Positions 12,424 to 24,196 of a stretch of DNA of 64,000 bases are shown here, one piece after another; positions within the stretch are counted from its first letter, which is position 1; every line of letters starts with the position of its first letter. The translations under genes were made by a program, and so were the position numbers. This DNA is from Formicarius rufipectus. Lineage: Eukaryota; Chordata; Aves; Passeriformes; Formicariidae. The notes under the pieces were generated by a model. The model was given only the letters and a program-made list of their open reading frames with translations. It was not told the origin of the DNA and made no database searches. The stretch lies in NCBI GenBank assembly GCA_013399695.1, contig VXAU01004371.1, positions 10,833 through 74,832 on the forward strand. The letters run 5' to 3'.

Positions 12424-13421
12424 TGTGGTGGTTTTCACCCAGTGTCCACCCAAACCTCCAGGCTCCCCGCCCCCCCGCTACCCTTTCCCAGAGGGGAAGG
12501 GAAAAAGGAGAGGGGAAAAAATAAAACAGCTGAGAGATAATGGCAAAACAAACTCAGAGTAGCTAAATACTTAAATTTATTACTAACAAGATAAGAACTA
12601 AAACTAAAAGTGTTACGACTAAAAAGAAAGAAAGAAATAAGTCTTAAGAACACTCCTCCCACTCTTCCCTCCCTCCAACAGTTGGAGAGAGCAGGGAATG
12701 GGAGTTTCCCAGGTGGGTGTTGTTGTTACTGCCCTTGCTCTTGTCCTGTGGGTCACTCCATGGGGGGCAGTTGGGTTTCTGTGGACTGCAGAGGGACAAC
12801 CTGCTCCACAACGGTCCTCACCACGGTCTGCAGGGGGGCCGCAGCTCTTAATCTTTCCCCTGCTCCTGTGGGGTCCCTCCCATGGGAGACAGTCCTCAAA
12901 CTTCTCCATCATGAGTCCACCCCCCGGGCAACACTTCTACCGGGGGAAAAACCTGTTCCAGGTGCGTCTCCTTCTCCATGAGTCATGGCTGCAAGTCTCT
13001 TCCAGGATCTCGCTCCATCCTGGGTCTCCCACAGGGGAACAGCTCCTTCAGGCATCCACCTGCTCCTCCAGGGGCTGCAGGGGGTCTCCAAACCCCAAAA
13101 GGTCTCCACGGGCTTGAGGGAGGGGGGGCAGAAATAGTTTTCAGTCCTTCCCCACCCTCCAACCCTGCTCCAGCGTAGGGTTCTTCCTTCACCTCCTCCT
13201 GCTCTTCTGTCCTTGGTCTCTCTCTGTCTGCGTTGTTATCTCAAAGCTGGAATTTTCAACTGCGCAAACACTCCAATTCTTGAATATGTATCACAGAGGC
13301 GTAACTATGATTTTAATTAGCTCAACAGGACAGGACAAACTTCTAGCAGCTTCTACTAAATTCTACTTCTACTAAAGTACTTCTACTTTCTACTAAAATT
13401 CAGCTACAGAAACCCATGACA
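12424..13421 (-). mobile_element. Solo LTR of an endogenous retrovirus (998 bp)
   Basis: The element starts TGTGGTGGTTTTC and ends CCCATGACA on the plus strand. It is flanked by the 5-bp direct repeat AAGGC (12419-12423 and 13422-13426), the hallmark of retroviral integration. The reverse complement begins TGTCATGGGTTTCTGTAG and ends with GGCGGGGAGC followed by ACCACCACA, matching the layout of the LTR at 36145-36746, so the LTR is assigned to the minus strand. An AATAAA signal in that orientation sits at 12576-12581. No internal gag, pol or env sequence is present, consistent with recombination to a solo LTR. The interior is GC-rich. Open frames inside it (12610-13192, both strands) are by-products of composition. 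Confidence 0.88.
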
Positions 13422-14401
13422 AAGGCATATAAAATGTGATTTATTTTTGCTTCTGAATATGTAGTTCCACAAAATCCACCTCAATCATGGAAAATTAGTT
13501 CCAGATGATGATATTACCTAGCAGCCATCAAATCTAACAGTTAAAAAAGCCTATGGATCTATTCATGTCTAAAAATATGCATGTGAAAAGAGAGTCTAGC
13601 TAAATATGTTTGTTTGCTAAGTATGTGTACTAGGTATAACATACACATACATAAAAAGATAATATAACTATAATACACTCGCACATTCTTCTTAAAAGTG
13701 TGAAGCCAGGCATAATCAGCATCTGTCTCAACACCAATACCAGATTATCATTTACTAGAAAAGTACGAAGAACAAACCTTCTAGTAAATATGAATATTTT
13801 GATTAGCACATGTTCTTCCCATCTGCTTAAATCTTAAAGCAAATTTAAAGAAGATTAGGGAATATTTTTTTTAAGCTATTCATGCAGTTTCTGCCATCAT
13901 TATGAGGTTCCACTTTAATTAACTAAAAAATAGTCTCCGTTTTTTCCTATTTTGAATCACAGCGATGTGCAGAATGTGGTTCATCTCAGTCTTTGACCAC
14001 AAGTCTATAGAGAAAATGCTATCAAGCAATTCTCCAAAGTAAGTGCAAAAAGGGACAATGACATAATTTTTAAATTGACTAAAATATTTCTAAGAGACTG
14101 GTTTCAACTGGCACGACTAAACTGAGAAAACATTCTTTGAAAGACATGAAGTAATGCCTCACTTACTCATTTACAGGTAATTGTAATGGTATCTGTCTTG
14201 ACATTGCTTTGCTCCTTCAGTATATGTTGATATTTTTGCCCTATTCTTGCACTATATAGTTAGAATTTCAAGAAAGATGAATATAAAATAATGTCTGTGT
14301 TTACGCTATGTATACAGCAATTTCTCTGAGACAAAATCTCAGAACCACTATCAGAAGAGGAGATCTGACTTCCACAGATTATTGAAGACATGTTTTCTTT
14401 T

Positions 14402-14503
14402 TGTAGTTTTTTGGGTTTTTTTGTTTGGTTGGTTGTTTTTTTGTTTTTGTTTTTGTTTGTTTTTTGTTGTTGCTTGTTGTTTTTTGGTTGTTTGTTTGTT
14501 TTA
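14402..14503. repeat. T/G-rich (TTTG)n-like tract
   Basis: Imperfect TTTG and TTTTTG units, similar in kind to the tract at 12253-12400. It lies about 300 bases downstream of the S1 exon in the direction of transcription. Confidence 0.8.
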
Positions 14504-14803
14504 AATAAAAACCTCTATATTTATTCATATTAATAAATCTGGAGTACTATTTATTCCATACCTTGACTCAGGCATATACCATGAAAGAGCTAATCCAGTT
14601 TGGCCAAAACAGAGAGGCTTCATTTAATAAACGAATTCCACACTGAAGAAATAATGGATGTGAATCAACATGCATTACTTCTTTAAACATCTGCATTTTG
14701 AAAACAGTAGTATTCAAATGGCATGATCAGGAAGGTTATACAATTTGTATAGACACATTTGAAATCTGAATGGATAGCAGAAATCTTCCAGAAGTTAACT
14801 TAC

Positions 14804-15010
14804 ATGATCAATTAGTTCACGAACCATTCCATTCCACTGTCCGCTGGCATCTTCTTGGGCTCCATATTTTCCATCCTCCACCAGTCTAATCTCATAGGAA
14901 AATCCAAGGATAGTAGACAGTTCCCTGAGGAGGTCAATGCAATAACCTTCAAATCGATCATTTCCATACAAGGGCTTGTCAGACTTCTTGAACATAACAT
15001 ATGGCTCTTC
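14804..15010 (-). CDS. GRIK2: GRIK2 coding exon, first part of ligand-binding segment S1 (69 residues)
   Basis: GRIK2 exon beginning EEPYVMFKKSDKPLYGNDRF and ending GQWNGMVRELIDH. The acceptor is ACTTGCAG and the donor CAT|GTAAGT. It forms the first half of segment S1 of the glutamate-binding clamshell. The Tyr in VEDGKYGAQ corresponds to Tyr488 of GluK2 (Tyr450 of GluA2), which packs against the bound agonist. The arginine that grips the agonist carboxylate lies in the next exon, outside this window. RELSTILGF and VEDGKYGAQ identify GRIK2; GRIK1 has KELSNILGF and VPDGKYGAQ. Length 207 bp, phase 0, about human residues 440-508. QEDASGQ replaces QDDANGQ of mammals, a surface loop difference. 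The sites of RNA editing (I/V, Y/C, Q/R) are not in this window. Confidence 0.97.
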
Positions 15011-18000
15011 CTGCAAGTATTAAAAAGACAGAATGGATAATGAGTCACCCCACACCTTTCTTCTTGTTTTAGCCTTAAGCGGTACACTCTCATGTGCACA
15101 CATATGCATACGGTCTTGATAACACTCCCTGTACAAAGAACTAATGTGAAAAGTAGAACCACTTTAGCTTTGGTTATGTCTGTCTAAAGTCTTTATATAT
15201 TTCCAAAGTGAATTTGGTCAGAAGATTCTCATATTTATTTGAAAAAAACTGCGGTCTAAACACCGCAGACATATCTTCAAGGAGTTCATATAAACACTAT
15301 ATTTTAATGTGCTCCTTAAGAAATTGTATTATACATCAATGTCAAATGCATTTTTGGATGGATAATATAAGGCTGTTAAAATGCAGAGACAATGTTTTTT
15401 GGCAACTGAAAAAAAAAATTGATTAAAACTCCAAACATCAATCAAATATTTTAAGTATTAGATTTTATATTCTTCTCTATACAAGTATTTTAACAGTTTC
15501 TCAATGCTTTGTTAAACATAAAAAACTCATAAGGGGGAAGAAAACTTTAATGAAAGCATCTACTGCTCTTTTGTCTCAAGTTATATGTTTCCACTTACAA
15601 GACTGAAGCAAAACTTTAACAACGTTAACTCAGAAAAAAATTCTATGATACACATTGAATGAAAATTGAATTTAACTTCTTTAAAAATTTATTTTCTTAT
15701 GTTTAAATAAAGAACAATATGACTTTTTTTTTGCATAAGTGGGCAAACAGAAAGCAAATAAATTAAAATAATTGACAGCATAATCATAATTATAGGAAGA
15801 AAATTAACATTTAGCAAAACATAGAATTTTTGCATCTGTTTCTCAGTGTAGTATAGGCTTTCTCAAATACAAAGCTGAAGGAGAAAATACAGAAAACAAA
15901 TGGCAGTTTTCTACTACAATATGGAACGAATATTCAAGTTGTATTTGATAGGTTAAATATACAACTCAGTCTTTGCTCATCTTTGGGACAGAGCTTTTCC
16001 ACTTTTTACAATGAAGAAAAAAATAAAAATCAACTAAGGTGAGACAAATGGTAGTAGATCCAAACACTACAGCAAACATTACACAAGTCTTAGTTAATAA
16101 TCTGAAAGAAAAACTCTTCAGGGCAACTTAAGAAAATTCTTACAGTCCTAAATCTCCACATCAGCACTCAGTGGGGTTAAAGGCATCTCATTCCATAGGC
16201 ATCTGACATCTTTAATAAGGATTTGTCAGCATTCCTGATGTTAAACATCTGTCTTGAGGTTTCTCATGATTTAAACTTTATGTCTACATAAAACTGGAAC
16301 TTGAGTATATAAGACCTTATTAAAAAAAAAAAAAAAAAAAGAAAAGGAAAATGAAGGGAGAAATCTGGTTCTTAAAAGAAGTGAGCTGAGAATATATTTG
16401 CTCCCTTGTTGCCTCTTACATTTTTGAAATAAAATAAACCCCTGAATCCAGACTCTGATGATATTTCATTTTTATATACTTCTATTAATAGTGTTACAGC
16501 CATATTTTTAAAAAAGTACCTCACTGATCTTCATAAAATAAGCAAGGAAGGAACACAAAACAAATTATCCAGAGAAACTACTAGGAAGTTTTGAAATTTT
16601 TCAAAGAGACAAGCAAATGACTCCAGAAGAGATCTTTTAGATGTAGTACTGATAACAATCACTTAACAGAAAACATGAAAGTTGAAGACAATTTAAATGA
16701 CAAGTATCACTGAATAATTCTTGAGAAGCAGAGACAATATCACAGCAAAAACTATGCATGCAAATAGTTATTAATAAACTCAGACAATTGATATGAAATA
16801 AAGAAAGCAACTGTAAGGAAAACAGTTTCTATAGATAAAGTGAAAATTCATTAAAGAAAGCAGACTACTGGCCAAGTAGAAGCTACGCTAAGACAAAACA
16901 CATTTTTTTCATGCTAGCCATTTGTGCTCAAAACAGTGTTATAAAACAAGGCTATTTTCATTGGAATGTTCATCTGCACAGATCCCAGACATTTGTTCTT
17001 GAAGTTGCTCAGATATTTACAGTCTACACATCCTGACAAGATTCTTGAAAGCCTTTTTGTTTCTGTCTTGCATTCCAAGAAATCCTGAATTATATGAGGC
17101 AGAGTATAATCGCTATTTCATGATTTTAAGCCTGGTTTAGTAAGCACAATGGGTTTTTCTCCACTGAACAATCCACCTCATTGATACATTCTTGCATATT
17201 TTTCTATAAGACCATTTCAGTAGTTCTCAGAAAAATTATGTTATGTTGATTTTTTTTTTATATTTTGTTAAAAAAAATAATCTTGCAGCCATTTCTGGAA
17301 TTCTTAGCTCCAACTCTATATTCTTTTATTACGCTTTACTCTGACTAGTTTCATAGGGCTAAAATAGTATCTGTACTACTATTTAATAATTATAATATTT
17401 TGTTATGAATAAAAAGCTTCTGCTGAGAAGACTGATCAGCAAAGTTTTAATCAACAATTCTCTTAATTCTTTTCCAATCTTATATTCTTACTGTCACCTG
17501 CTGCTTTTCCTTAGAGTCTACTACCATCCAAAACATTTGGATTTTTTTCTCTTCAGACCTTTGATTTGCTATGCAAAGCAATTTCTTAACTTCAGAAGGG
17601 TTCTTCTTAAATTTGTCAGGAAACAGGTTTTGGCAGCTTAATCTGTAATAGCTCTTATTAATCCCAGTTTTCTCTAGTTCTTATTTTTCTCTAGTAATAC
17701 ACATTCTCAATACTGAACCTGGCATTCACCTATTCTGGACAAGTGTATGTGAAGGGTACTATATGCTTTATTTGCTCAAGTTTTAAATTTATAGAATGGG
17801 CTAATGTAAAACTGATTGCTAAGTGTCCTCTCAGGAAAATGTCTGTGCAGTAAACATATGATTCCCATTGCTTCTTGGTGGATTACCACTTCCACCAAAA
17901 TCTTTCATTAGGACAATTACAATGGATTAGGTAGACAGAGTATTTAAACTGAGTGATTTGTAGATTGGCATCTGGTTTATACTTATTTTAATATTGTTCA

Positions 18001-21000
18001 CAATTTTTTTTTTAACTTCAGTTCCTGAAAACATGACTCTTAAAAATTACTATTCCACATCACAAATCAACTACCTCCAAAAACCTTCTAAACAGTTTCA
18101 ACTGAAGTTAAGCCTGTCAACTGAACACATCTCCCTAGAAAACCAAACAAATGCCTTCCCAAAAGGACTTTTATTACTGCCTGGAGTGACATGAGCAGCT
18201 TGAAACACAAGACACTGAATAAACACTGACTACAGAATCCTGAATACATCCTCAGGAAAAGACAATGCTTCCAGAAAATATGGCTATTCTACCAACAGGT
18301 CATCTTTTTACAAAAATTTTAAGATCAGAGCCATCATTTAATGTCTCATAAGACTAAACTATCTTCAGTGAAGATTGATATAGAAGAGCCCCACCCAAAG
18401 CCAGATAAGCACAAAAAATCATAAACCAGTAAATGTAAGAAATCATTTTTTTCTGAGAAAATTTACTGCAAAGTACACTAAAGTAAAATTAATATAAAAA
18501 TGTTGTCACAAGAAAAGTAGAGTAGCTTTTTGGGTCATGAAATGTGTAGTCATAACAACACTGATAAAGTACAGCCTGAAGAACTCTAGCCACAACTGGT
18601 TTGTTTTTTTTACAATTTCACTCCTCATTTTGTCAGGCTCCTAAAAAAAATTTAGTTATTTACCCTTAAATTTGGCCAATCTTCAAATTAATTCTCCTGC
18701 ATCCCAAGATTTTGTACTAAGTGTACATTTTCCAGTAAAGCAAAACAGATATCAGTAGATGCTTATTTCAAGCAAAACCTCTTGACTCAATAGGCCACAA
18801 AATGTGAAAGCACTAAACTGTTGCAACACTTCAGACTGTACTAACCTATTTTTCAGTTGAACTGAAGCATATTTTCTTCATGATACATGAGGAATATCAA
18901 AGACATTACTAGGTCTAATCATAATAGAAAGTAAAACATTCTTTTCTTATAATGTGTCTTAAATTTTCAAAATACTGTGGGGAAAAACAAAAAATGCAAA
19001 CCTAAGAGTGCCAAAAAGCACAGAAAGTGTTTTCCTAGACTGATGGCCTTTGGTGTTCATAAGTACAAATCCTGAAATGGAGTTATAAACTGATGTTTGC
19101 TACTATGTAAAAGTATATATTTATTCCTAACATTTTAACAATAAAAGGGAATTGAAGCACTAAAGAATTAAGAGTTGTTCAGGATGATGATGTAAACATG
19201 GAATTCAAAGAAAGTAATAGTCATTTTTCAGAGATATAAATAAATGGTCATCCAACATTCTGCTTGCAGCCAGTAAGAAAAAAAAAATAAAAAAATGTAT
19301 TGACCTTTTTTCATGAAGTCAAACTTTAAATTGTGCTTATTCCACTGTATACATTTGTATACTATGACTCCCTTTAAACCTCATCATTTTTTCTGATAAG
19401 CATTACAGACTTTTATGTTTGAAATACAAAGAAGTACTGTGGTCAAGCATCTCTGAATACCTTTCAAGTCTGAAGTACACAGATATTATGCTTAATCCCA
19501 GGACAAGCAGGATTTTCAACTTATAAGCAACATAAAATATAAAGCAAGCAAATTTACCTTTTGATGGTGGGAAAATCCCTGAAACACAATAGTTTGCTTT
19601 AAAAGTTTGCTACATCTTCAAGAAAAGTCTGTTTACAGTGTGCACTGGTAGCTGAAGACAAGGGAGTGGAATACAAGCAGGAGTGAAATCTAGTTCAGGA
19701 AGAAGAGGGTGCAGGGTCTAGATGCTGAAATGGGTATGAGAAGTCTGAGAGTGGCAGCACTGACTAATCATGACAGAAAAAGATATAAAGAGACAATAAG
19801 AAAAATACTAAAACTGGAAAGTAAGGAATTGTATATTCATTTAGTTTCCAAAGGAAAAACAAAACAGAACAAAAAACTGTTATGTGAGATTAAACTAAAA
19901 ATAGAAAAAAAATCAAGTTTACAGTTTTTATGATAGCTAGAAACAGATTTCATTATTTCAGGACAGTACACAAAATTCTAATATATTTATGAAAGAGAAA
20001 TAATTGTTCAGGGCTATAAAAACAACAGGAAGTAAATATTATTGAATTATTAATATATCAAAATTCAGGTACTGCTTGAATAATTCCAAAGTGATACAAC
20101 AATAATTATCAGGACATGACTGCATCAGGTATTTTTCTTCAAAATATACCACAAAAGCGAAAACAAAAAAGATTCTAAATCTGCAATTCTGTGTACAAGG
20201 CATGAGTGACTCATCTTTATAAAGATCAAAGGTAAATTTATTATTTTAATCGAACATTCTTTAAATACGTATTAACTTAAAATTTGGATATTGAAAACTT
20301 ACACTTTAAACATAAAAAAAGGTGGAGAGAAATTATGCACTATTCATTTGAAAATAATTTGTGTGGGAAATGTTATACTTTGAACTAATTAAAATTGTTT
20401 TCAAATTCATTGTAATTATTCCTTCTAATTTATTCTTAATTCAAAGCAATTTTCTCAGGCAAGTGCAATAAAAACAGCAATTTCACTTTTCAAATGTGAA
20501 GTAACAAAAAAACTACTAAATTTGAGAACATCACACACCTTTCCTAACTTTTACACATTCCTTGAAAAAAATTAAACTTGACAACTGTGAGCTTTTCAGA
20601 GCTTTGATGTAAGCAGATACAGAGAAGCACATAAAAGCTATATAGGAAAGGAAAGAAGTATTTGTTTCGGTTGAATGGGACAAATGAACCTGTAAGATAA
20701 TATGTACAGGTTGGTATGCAATTTAGCATAACAAACCCAAACACAACGCACAGACTTTTGTAAATATAAAAATTGAATTCCAGAGTTAAGTATCTTTCAA
20801 AATGAAGGTAGAACGTGCACAAAAACAAAAATTTTAAATACTTACATTTAATATTTAAAGAAAAAAAAAATCAGTCTTCCAATAACATGTATATCAAAGT
20901 CAATTTAAAAGAATCAAATTATAAGAAATACTTATGTTGAAATGTTGAAAGTTTGTTTGTTGTTGTGTTTTTGTTTTGTTTTGGCTTTTTAAAATATAGA

Positions 21001-24000
21001 ATATTCAGAATGTAGACTTCTAACCGCAAAAGAAATTCTGAAGTTTCAATGCATATGCCTTGAAAATTAAATAAAGCAATATTATGAAAAAGATTGATAT
21101 TTCCAAAGTTATGGTTACAAAATACACAGCATACTTACAATTATTTTCAATCATTTGCCTCACTGAAAAACTATCACTCCATCAGACATGTTCAGTTGGT
21201 ACTTGGGGCTGCTATGGGACCAGATCACACAAACTAAGTAAGTTCTGCACAAAAACTACATGTAAATAGATTTCTGAGAAAGAATGAAGTCCTGGGAACC
21301 TCTACTCCTTTTCAGAACAGAGCCACTCAATTGCTCAGAAACCGAGGAAAAATCTTTCAGACAGATACCTATAAAATGCATTATGCAGAANCATTTTGCA
21401 AAATTTAAGGGAAAAAAAAAAAAAAAAAAACACAACATAGTTCTGTTCTTATTTGCAGTAGATGAATTATGAATCACAATTTATTTTTTATTATTTTGCC
21501 CATCAATGTATTTTCCTTTTCAGCCACCACTGAAAATGCAGGGTATATTTACCCACAGCTGTAAAGATCTTAACAACCACAATATATAGGAGGAAAATGG
21601 TTTGGTTCCCAATTTCATAAGCAGAATTAAGAATAAAAGAAAGACTGGAATCTTTAAACAAAAAGTGAGTGTTAAAGCAAACTACAGAGTAAAATGACTA
21701 AGGTTCCACAGCTGGCAGTATACTATAGACTGTTGTATGGAATTCTTAAAGTGAAAAAAACAGTATACAAAAATCACATGAACAGCTTTTTAAGCAATAT
21801 TTTCCAGGCTCAAGAACAAGAGGAGACGAAAGTGATGATGAAGAAAACATGTTTCTTAGAAGTTTTAGCATTTTATTGTTCACTTGCATTGCTAGAAAAT
21901 GAATATTCAGTAATATGCTTTCTATTCAGCAGAAATGTATTTGCTAAGAACAAAAAGATATAGCTACAAAATTTAGTACATCTACTTTCTGCACCAGAAA
22001 TTTTTGGTCCTTTTCATTATCCTAAGTACGGCTCCTATAATGTGTACCACCTACTCTGAGTACCACTTTTCATAGCTGAAAATAGTTACTGCAATTACCA
22101 AAACTTTTGCTGAACAATAACAGAAGTGTAGAAGGCAGCTACAAGTGAGCAACATCACACTAATTTAAAGCCGTCATAATTCTTTTACTTTATTATCCTG
22201 ACACATGCAAAAAAGATAGATACTTTAAAAAGACCACTAACCAAAATTTAACACCTAAGAGAAAGTGTGTCATTGATTACAGAGAGCAGCAGCTCTCTTA
22301 AAGCTCAGCAACCTTTTATTATCTTACCAGGACAAATTCAGTGCTCACTGGCAGCACTGCTCTTTACATCTGTTCAGTCTACCTTTTCCCGAGTTAATTA
22401 TTTCAAACAAAATCATGCAACTTAAAGGATCACTATACTAAAATAATGTGATACGTAGAGTATATGAACTCATATCTCATCAATAGATACTAAAACATAA
22501 AGAAACTTGAAACACCCTGAATTTTTGAGAGTTTTTTACATAATCTTTCAGGGATTGATACTGTCTCAGTATTGTTATAACTGATCAGGAAGCAAGTATA
22601 CAATGACCGCTGTTGAAGTGCGCAGAGGGTTGGCTTATTACTGAGTGATGAGGGGAACAGCTCACTAGCAGAGACAGGACTATATTCTGTAAATCTGTAA
22701 TCCTAGGACAAATTAAGGTAAGTGTGAGGTACTTATACAAAGCATCAAGAAAATTCCTAAGCTGGATATCTGGATACAGGAGTATGGGCAGGGGCGGGAA
22801 GGAGGGGCAGTCAGCTGGAATGACTAAGGAACATTACTTGAAAATCCATTAGTTCTTCCATAGAGAAAACTTGTGAAGGTTGGGGGAAGAAAATTGACAG
22901 ATTGATACTCTAGAAAACATGCTTCTACTATAAGAGACTATAAGATATTTATTTACATCAAAAAAAAAAAAAAAAGAAACAAGCAAACTTTAATTAATGG
23001 TACAACAGACACTTGTGGTGAAACTGTGCTGGTCTTAGCATAACAAGAACTTATGTTTGAAAGTGCGTCAGCCATGTTCAAATTTATAGATTTTTTTCAA
23101 CTAGTGGAATAAATGAAACAAAGAATTCCAGAAGATTTTCTGTAATTTGTAAACAGATCTTATAAGCAACAAAAAATTTACCCATCGGAAACTATATGGC
23201 TTATCTTACATAAGAGGTTAAAAATACGCTGGCATTTGTATCTATGTACCTATAAAAATTCATTCTAGCTTGAAATGTCAATATACATATCGATAGGTAA
23301 AAGTTTATCAACAAAGTGTACAATTATTGTGAAGTGAATTCTTTTTACTATCTGGAAATTCACAATAAAGGTGTCAGCAGACAAACACAACGACACTTGT
23401 GGAGAGTTTTTAATTTGTATTCAAATTAAAACTACTATTTCAAAATTATAGTGTGGAAATTAGTGATCACTTTTTTACATAAAACATATGTAATTATAAG
23501 TGACAAATAACTCATTCAGCTCTGTGAATTTGCCAACAATGGAAATGAAAAAGTAGTTATGTTTATTCTGGTCTAGTTCAAATGATAGTTCAAATAAATT
23601 TCTGTATGATTAAAAATTTCAATTCAATAACCAAGCAACAACAATGTTAAATAAATGTTACATACTTTGTATTTTCCTTTGGGGCAATATCATAATGTTA
23701 GAATAGCTAACAAAAGCAATAAATTTTGCTGGCTAGAATTGTTAAGCTAACAGACAAAACACTTTTTAAAACATTTTTTGTCCTCTCAGATGCTACTGAA
23801 GTAAAAAACTTTGTAAACAACCAAGCATTTTAGTCAGTAATAAGAAAAGTGAAATTACTAATAAATTAACATAAATCTGAAACTGGGATAATTTGCTTAC
23901 AATTTAGTTGAGAGTAAATACTCATGACTAGCTCAACAACTGGAGTTCATTCATGACACAGTAAATTCTAAGAAACTGCAACGTGTAGTACAGAGTGTTC

Positions 24001-24082
24001 ATTATTATTACAATTAGTATATCTTATTCTGTTATTTTTTCTTCTCAACTGCATTTCTGGAAAAGCAAATATAATTGCTTAC
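15011..24082 (-). other. GRIK2: GRIK2 intron between linker exon and S1 exon (9072 bp)
   Basis: Bounded by GTAAGC at 24082 and TTGCAG at 15011. It is almost free of recognisable interspersed repeats; only A/T runs stand out (about 16321-16340, 21411-21430, 22961-22976). Short open frames here (for example 17405-17641, 20544-20828, 21694-21963) have no family resemblance, no plausible splice borders and biased AT-rich composition, so I do not call them genes. A single undetermined base lies at 21391. Confidence 0.9.
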
Positions 24083-24196
24083 CAAGATGGTAGTAACAAT
24101 TAAAGAGCGATTGGACAGGGAATCTGTGATGTTTGCTGGTTTTCCTTTCTGATTCTCTGTCATGTTAAGGCCACTCAATGGATCCCAAGTTCCAAC
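24083..24196 (-). CDS. GRIK2: GRIK2 coding exon, linker between amino-terminal and ligand-binding domains (38 residues)
   Basis: GRIK2 exon reading VGTWDPLSGLNMTENQKGK, then PANITDSLSNRSLIVTTIL. The acceptor is TTTACAG and the donor TTG|GTAAGC. It encodes the linker joining the amino-terminal domain to the ligand-binding domain, with three N-glycosylation sequons (NMT, NIT, NRS), and ends at the first strand of S1 (IVTTIL). Length 114 bp, phase 0, about human residues 402-439. Compared with the mammalian sequence as I know it, the exon opens with Val rather than Ile and has Leu where WDPASG has Ala. Linker positions such as these are the most tolerant part of the extracellular region. The frame continues directly into the next exon. 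Confidence 0.95.

Larger units (their letters stand above)
1..14803 (-). other. GRIK2: GRIK2 intron after the S1 exon (partial, at least 14.8 kb)
   Basis: Intron downstream of the S1 exon, starting with GTAAGT at 14803 and reading toward position 1. No 3' acceptor with the expected next exon (start of KADLAVAPL) was recognised, so the intron runs past the left edge. It contains tandem CR1 fragments, a reverse CR1 fragment, a tRNA-like remnant, a T/G-rich tract, a solo LTR and a second T/G-rich tract, each listed separately. The remaining sequence (about 1-2200, 3560-8900, 9390-12250 and 13430-14400) is AT-rich with scattered A and T runs. I see no further gene in it. Confidence 0.85.

Noticed and set aside
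12610..13192. Several overlapping open frames of 60-140 codons on both strands
   Set aside because: They lie inside the solo LTR, overlap each other in several frames and are proline/serine-rich from GC-rich composition; no domain is recognisable.
15208..24000. Short AT-rich frames within the 9-kb intron
   Set aside because: Composition-driven, no homology, no conserved splice context.
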